A stretch of DNA of 64,000 nucleotides from Daucus carota subsp. sativus. Taxonomy: Eukaryota > Streptophyta > Magnoliopsida > Apiales > Apiaceae. Positions within the stretch are counted from its first letter, which is position 1; each line of letters starts with the position of its first letter. The stretch lies in contig NC_030389.2 of the NCBI RefSeq assembly GCF_001625215.2, positions 1,524,930 through 1,588,929 of the forward strand, given 5' to 3'. The position numbers were made by a program, and so were the translations under genes. Below are positions 59,143 through 64,000 of the stretch, piece by piece. The notes beneath the pieces are model-generated. The model had not been told where the DNA came from. It did no database searches and saw nothing but the letters and a program-made list of their open reading frames with translations.

Positions 59143-60000
59143 CAGCTACATGGTTTGTATATTCCAAACCCATACTTGGTGTTTGGTTGGTAAATACAAA
59201 ATCTCAAACACATATCTTAAACCCTCAAGATAAGGATTTTTGATACCAAGGGGGAGGTGGATATGAGATGGAGGTATGAGATAGCATTTATTTTTGATTT
59301 TGTTAATGAAATAATAATGTTTAATACAAAATTAAATCAGTGATGCAAAAATATATGACAACAATAATTTCATTAATATTTTTAATTAATATAAATTAAT
59401 AACTTTGAAAAATAATTGTATATTTTGATTCAATCACTCAGCCAAACACACACATGTTATCAGCCAATTCTAATTTAACCTCATATCAGTCCTCCTCGAA
59501 CCAAACCATCCCTAATAGTTACTTGTATGGTTGATCTTTTAAGATAGTCTCATAAGAAAATGCCTGAGATTGAGAAGTTATCGAATGTGATGGATGTCTA
59601 ATGTGATGCAACCGTATCTACAAATATTGCTTTCACCATATGGAGTACATGAAGTTGCAGATTTGGATAAGAGGGCAGTAGAGCCCCTATTTAAATTGGA
59701 CCCGTAAAATCTTACAAGAATATTGAAAATGAAAGACATTTTTAAAGGGATAAATATCAAGTAGGTCACTCGTTTCGTCTAAATGTATCAATTGAGTCAC
59801 TGATTTCCAAATTGACTCAAATAAGACACTAATTAGAAAAATTTGTATCAAAAATATCATTCTATCGTTAGTCGAAATTTTGAAAGTATTATATATTGAG
59901 TTTTGCACATTTTTTATGAATGGTATTACATCCAAATGAAAGATTCCGAATTCTACTATTTTCGCTAATATTTTTATATTTTTATGAATGGTATTAAAAT
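59143..60000. other. AT-rich intergenic spacer
   Basis: No gene is recognisable. Around 59755-59835 AAGTAGGTCACTC and GAGTCACTGATTTC-type words resemble the ends of a miniature transposon, but no pair of termini was defined. Confidence 0.45.
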
Positions 60001-60751
60001 AAAATGTGTATTTCATCAAATACACATCTTTACGTCCGAGGACATCAACATGCTGACACAGGGAGGATGGGAATAGCTCGGAGCTTAAGCACCTAGTGCC
60101 AAAAAAAAGAAAAGAAAATTAATAAGAAAAATAAAATTTTATATATACAAAAGCACCTTCTAAATCCTTTTAAAAGTGTATAATAGTAGTTTTGATATGT
60201 ATTACCTTGTATTAATATAAAAAATATCAACATTTGAGATTATTTTTTCAATAATAATTAAATTTTTATTTATCAAATCATGAATCCACGTTGGTCGCTA
60301 TGCTGACTTGATACACAATCATGCATCAATCATATGTCAAGTTGTCAGAAAATGTAGTCAGAGATCGCTCAATAGAACATATGAGATGAACCCATGAAAG
60401 CCATAGTAGATATATGTGTCAAGTCTCGTAAAGAGCGAGAATCAAATTTAAGTGTAATCGATAAATTGATAGGATATTTTAAAATATTTATACGGATTAT
60501 TTAATATTGTTTACTAAATCGGAATTTTCAAAATTTGTTTAAAGCCCGTACTGTTTGAGAGGGTTGTTCAAAGAATTATTCAAAACTTGTCTGTCAAGTC
60601 TACACGATCAATTTAAGAGGTTGTTCAACTGTCGTGCCGTTAGAAAAAGTACTTATTATATAACTGTTTGACACTACTCATAACGGACCAATTGCATTTA
60701 CCACCTACTCGATTTCTCAACTTCCCATTTCTGCTTAGAGAGGCTTCAGCA
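60001..60751 (+). repeat. 5' flank of PPR unit 3
   Basis: Homologous to the upstream regions of genes 1 and 2 (ACACATCTTTACGTCCGAGG, AAAAGCACCTTCTAAATCC). Just before the ATG the conserved leader reads TTACCACCTACTCGATTTCT and GCTTCAGCAATGGCTGTC. A TTATATAAC box near 60656-60664, about 90 bp before the ATG, is a candidate TATA element. Confidence 0.7.
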
Positions 60752-62602
60752 ATGGCTGTCAAGAGAGGAGCTTCTCTCACAATGACTTGTTTCAGCTTAA
60801 CCCCTCCAATTATAAGCCCTTGTTCTCTTTTACCCGCTCTTTTTCATTCTCATTTTCTTCCTTTCTCTACTAAACCTAACTCTAATTTACAACCCAAACC
60901 CGCCTTTATTCCTTCTCCATCCACCACTCATCCCAAACTAAAACAATTACTCTATCATAAATCTAAGCTTGGTTTTGATAAACTCCACGATGCTCTTCTT
61001 GTGTTCGATCAAATGCTCCTTCTAAAATATAGGCTTTCTGTTGTGGATTTCACACAACTGTTAACCGCCCTGGTTCGAATGGAAGAGTACTCAGTTGCCA
61101 TCTCCATGTTTAGAGAATTCCGTGTTTTAAGCATTCCTGTTAATATTGTTACCTTTACTACTGCCATACATTCATGTTGTCATTTGAACACACTTGATTA
61201 TGCCTTTTCATTGCTTGCTGTAATCATCAAGAGTGGTCATGTCCCCAATGTTGTGACCTACAACACTCTCATCAAGGGCCTTCTATCTCAAGACAGGCCT
61301 TTGGAGGCCAGGGATTTGTTTAAGAAGCTTATCATGTTTCAAGAAATTCAGCCCAATGTAGTTATGTATAACACCATCATTGATGGTCTCTGCAAGACTT
61401 CAAATACCTCCATGGCTCTCAAGTTGTTAAGAAAGATGGAGGAGATAGGTTGTAACCCCGATGCGGTAACTTATACCTCAATTATTGATTCTTTGTGCAA
61501 AGAGAGACGAGTCGATCATGCATTGGTTCTTTTGTCGGAAATGACCGACAAAGGCATATCACCTAATGTTATAACCTATAGCACGCTACTTCAAGGTCTT
61601 TGCAGCTCCGGCCGATGGGAGGACACTGAGAGTTTGTTAACAGAGATGGGGGTTAGGAAGATCTCTCCAAACTTGCACACCTATAATATATTAGTTGATG
61701 CACACTGCAAAGAAGGGAGGACAACAGATGCAGAAGATGTAATTGAAATTATGATCCAGAAAGGTGTCTTTCCTGATTCAATCACCTGCAATGCACTAAT
61801 GGGTGGATTTTGTTTAACAGGCAAAATGGACAGGGCATTAGAGGTGCTGAATACCATGAGGAGTAATGGGATAGCGCCAGATCGTTATAATTATACCATT
61901 CTGATAAATGGCTATTGTAAGAGGCAGGAACTAGACAAAGCCATCAATCTCCTCGAACAAATGCATGTTGAAGCTATAAAACCCGATGTTCAAACCTACA
62001 ATACACTGATGCATGGTCTCTTTCAGACGGGTAGACATGTTGAGGCGCACAACCTTTTCCATGAAATGCTAAAAAAAGGTAATAAATCAGATCTCGCAAC
62101 ATGTCGAATTCTCTTAGACGGCCTTTGCAAGAACCGATACATGGATGATGCAATCTCCTTCTTTCGAATGATGGAATGTGAAGGTATAGTACATGATATT
62201 CAAATACATAATATCCTAATTGATGGTCTCTGCAAGATCAGAAAGCTTAATAAGGCCAGAATTATTTTTGATAAGCTTGCTTCGAGTGGTTTGCAACCTG
62301 ACGTCATAACACACAACATAATGATCAGAGGACTTTGTCAAGAAGGGTTATTTGAGGAAGCAAAGGAATTACTTTCTAAAATGGAAACGAGCATTTGTTT
62401 GCCTAATGATGTGACTTATAATACGATCATCCGTGGAAGTCTTTTGAATAAAAGATATGAAGAAGCAGCTGTACTGATAGAGAACATGCGAGCTCGTAAA
62501 TTTTCAGAAGATGCATCTACCACATCCATGGTACTGGACCTATTATCTAAAGAAGAACAAGACCCCTCCGTTCTTGCGTTCTGCAGATGGTTTTTGCAAT
62601 AG
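60752..62602 (+). CDS. RFL-type P-class PPR protein 3
   Basis: Intronless, 616 aa from MAVKRGASL. The frame extends to 60668 but only from a TTG codon. Presequence-like N-terminus (HSHFLPFSTKPN) followed by about 14-15 P-class 35-residue repeats and a short non-repeat tail ending FCRWFLQ; no E/DYW extension. Predicted organellar, probably mitochondrial, RNA-binding protein of the restorer-of-fertility-like clade. Residues 5/35 of 13 successive repeats read TN NN ND TN SN ND ND TD ND RD ND NN ND, differing from gene 1 in six of them. Length and repeat phase match gene 1 except for one Glu near the end. Function as an active restorer is an inference from family and clustering only. Confidence 0.93.
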   Translation: MAVKRGASLTMTCFSLTPPIISPCSLLPALFHSHFLPFSTKPNSNLQPKPAFIPSPSTTHPKLKQLLYHKSKLGFDKLHDALLVFDQMLLLKYRLSVVDFTQLLTALVRMEEYSVAISMFREFRVLSIPVNIVTFTTAIHSCCHLNTLDYAFSLLAVIIKSGHVPNVVTYNTLIKGLLSQDRPLEARDLFKKLIMFQEIQPNVVMYNTIIDGLCKTSNTSMALKLLRKMEEIGCNPDAVTYTSIIDSLCKERRVDHALVLLSEMTDKGISPNVITYSTLLQGLCSSGRWEDTESLLTEMGVRKISPNLHTYNILVDAHCKEGRTTDAEDVIEIMIQKGVFPDSITCNALMGGFCLTGKMDRALEVLNTMRSNGIAPDRYNYTILINGYCKRQELDKAINLLEQMHVEAIKPDVQTYNTLMHGLFQTGRHVEAHNLFHEMLKKGNKSDLATCRILLDGLCKNRYMDDAISFFRMMECEGIVHDIQIHNILIDGLCKIRKLNKARIIFDKLASSGLQPDVITHNIMIRGLCQEGLFEEAKELLSKMETSICLPNDVTYNTIIRGSLLNKRYEEAAVLIENMRARKFSEDASTTSMVLDLLSKEEQDPSVLAFCRWFLQ

Positions 62603-64000
62603 GTACTGAAGTTTATGGTTCATTGTTAACTTCCTTAAGTTTTCTGCTGTAGTAATATGTTTTACTGAGCAAAGAATTATTCTAATTAGCAATGTAAGGG
62701 GTTCCATCAGTTTGTTAAGAGCAAATAGACAATATATTTGAGACAGTAAGACTATGTCTTCTATTTGTATTGAGTACGGTCTATGTTCAAGTTGTCATTC
62801 AGAATTGAAACTTTGCATCTCGATGCCTCTTATATACAGAAAAAGAAATCAGCATTTGAAAATAATAAAAGAAGCCTATGTAATACTGAATCTAAGGGTG
62901 TGTGGGGATTGCCATATTGCTATGAAATTTTTATCAAAAGTTTTTGAGAGGCTATCATATAAGGGACTCGCACTGTTCCCATCATTTCAGTGAACGAAAA
63001 TGTTCTTGTGGTGATTACTAGTATAAAGTTCTTATATGTGTTTCCTTTTCCTCTCCAATTTATATCTTGGTCAAGAGAATGGAGGGCTCCATTCCTTAAC
63101 TCATTGGTGTACGATTTAGACATTACATTGCAAAATCAAACTCTGCTTGCACCCTTCCCGCTTTAATGTGAAAACGTAAGATCACAATCTTCCTGCTTTG
63201 TTATGGCCCCAGCAGCTAAATATGGTTAAATGAATCTAAAGGTGCTGGACAGTTAAACAGGAGCACAAATGCACAATGGCACCGGGATACATTGAAGGTA
63301 TGTCAAAACTTTTTCTTTTGACAATTACATAGCCAGTAGAAGTAGTGTGCACTGCAAAAACTAATGAAAATATACAATCCATAAGTAAACAGAATGGAAT
63401 GCAGATTCAGTATTGTTTTACTGAATTTTGGTTCTTATTATCATATACCAAAGTAATATGTGACAAAAGCAAATCCGTTGATCCTTAAATATTTCTTAAA
63501 TATCGGCTCTTGGTTTATCTCATCCTATCAGTTTGCGGTGCAATATTATTACCGTATTGAAGCAATGACTGATAAATCTTGACATTTAATTGCTATATTC
63601 CTGAACTGACAGATCATTTTATACTCTGTGCACCACTACTCCGAATTAATTTACCTAGCTAATAGCGAAGGTACCATTGCTTAGAGAAATACTAATATCT
63701 AACTAATGTACACTTTTGGATAATTTGCAGGCTTATATACTTAGAAATAGAAGCAGAAGCTTGATGTCAAAGTCAATAATAATAACTTGTAATTTCTGAA
63801 TTTTATTTTTAAGCAAAAGTTAAAGGATATGCTAAAAATGCAGGTTAACTGACATCCACTAGTATATTTATCTACAATTTTGTGCCTACACAGTCTCGAG
63901 TAAAAATAAATGATGCATAGTACTGGACTTCAGATACTGCCAATTGTAACGAGATCCATCCATTTTACTTTTGAGACATCAAGAAACTGGGAGCCGAAAG
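62603..64000 (+). repeat. 3' flank of PPR unit 3 (runs off the window)
   Basis: Collinear with 36652-38400 and 45171-46700. It contains the best preserved DYW relic, then conserved non-coding DNA to the window end, where the unit continues. Confidence 0.85.
62889..63021 (+). pseudogene. DYW-domain C-terminal relic of unit 3
   Basis: The first frame reads NLRVCGDCHIAMKFLSKVFE. After a frameshift it continues RDSHCSHHFSERKCSCGDY and then TAG in place of the final Trp codon. This is the HxE-distal part of the PPR DYW deaminase domain (CGDCH zinc-binding, CSCGDYW end). It starts 287 bp after the stop of a P-class gene that has no DYW tail. Confidence 0.88.

Overview
The window is nuclear DNA of a flowering plant, almost certainly a eudicot. 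It has GT-AG (and two GC-AG) introns, AT-rich intergenic DNA, plant-specific gene families, and many plant transposable elements (Stowaway, Tourist, Mutator and hAT miniatures, a SINE, a Helitron, LTR elements). Species cannot be fixed from the sequence; an asterid is plausible.

The left half holds four conserved single-copy-type genes, all reconstructed exon by exon with consistent reading phase. They are: a trithorax-class histone H3 methyltransferase of the ATX1/ATX2 type (+ strand, 24 exons, 909 aa); a LAG1/LOH2-type ceramide synthase (- strand, 6 exons, 286 aa); ferredoxin-nitrite reductase (- strand, 4 exons, 592 aa); and a core alpha-1,3-fucosyltransferase of the FucTA/FUT11 type (- strand, 7 exons, 504 aa). 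They serve unrelated housekeeping roles (chromatin, sphingolipid, nitrogen assimilation, N-glycan maturation) and do not form a functional cluster. A decayed Ty3/gypsy chromodomain retrotransposon separates the first two.

The right half (about 33-64 kb) is a tandem cluster of P-class pentatricopeptide repeat genes of the restorer-of-fertility-like (RFL) kind. It has three intact intronless genes (615, 511 and 616 aa) and at least two decayed fragments. Each intact gene sits in a duplicated unit with homologous 5' and 3' flanks. The 3' flanks carry eroded remains of a DYW-type PPR C-terminus. The middle gene is shorter by exactly 105 residues, i.e. three 35-residue repeats, and looks mosaic between its neighbours.

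The duplicated units serve as built-in empty-site controls, so several insertions can be defined to the base. These include a 626-bp Mutator-like miniature with 9-bp duplication, a Tourist-like miniature with TTA duplication, and a 6.6-kb non-autonomous Helitron inserted A^T. The Helitron carries exon fragments of at least four unrelated host genes, all in one orientation. A partial duplicate of the fucosyltransferase first exon and promoter lies between PPR genes 1 and 2, and is itself split by a 545-bp solo LTR. A young 4.6-kb LTR element without coding capacity (LTRs of equal length that look identical, GTGTT target duplication) sits between PPR genes 2 and 3.

The most interesting object is the combination of an evolving RFL cluster (repeat-number change, divergent RNA-code residues, DYW relics) with a gene-capturing Helitron inside it. 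I found no CRISPR array, no bacterial-type system and no convincing tRNA or rRNA gene.
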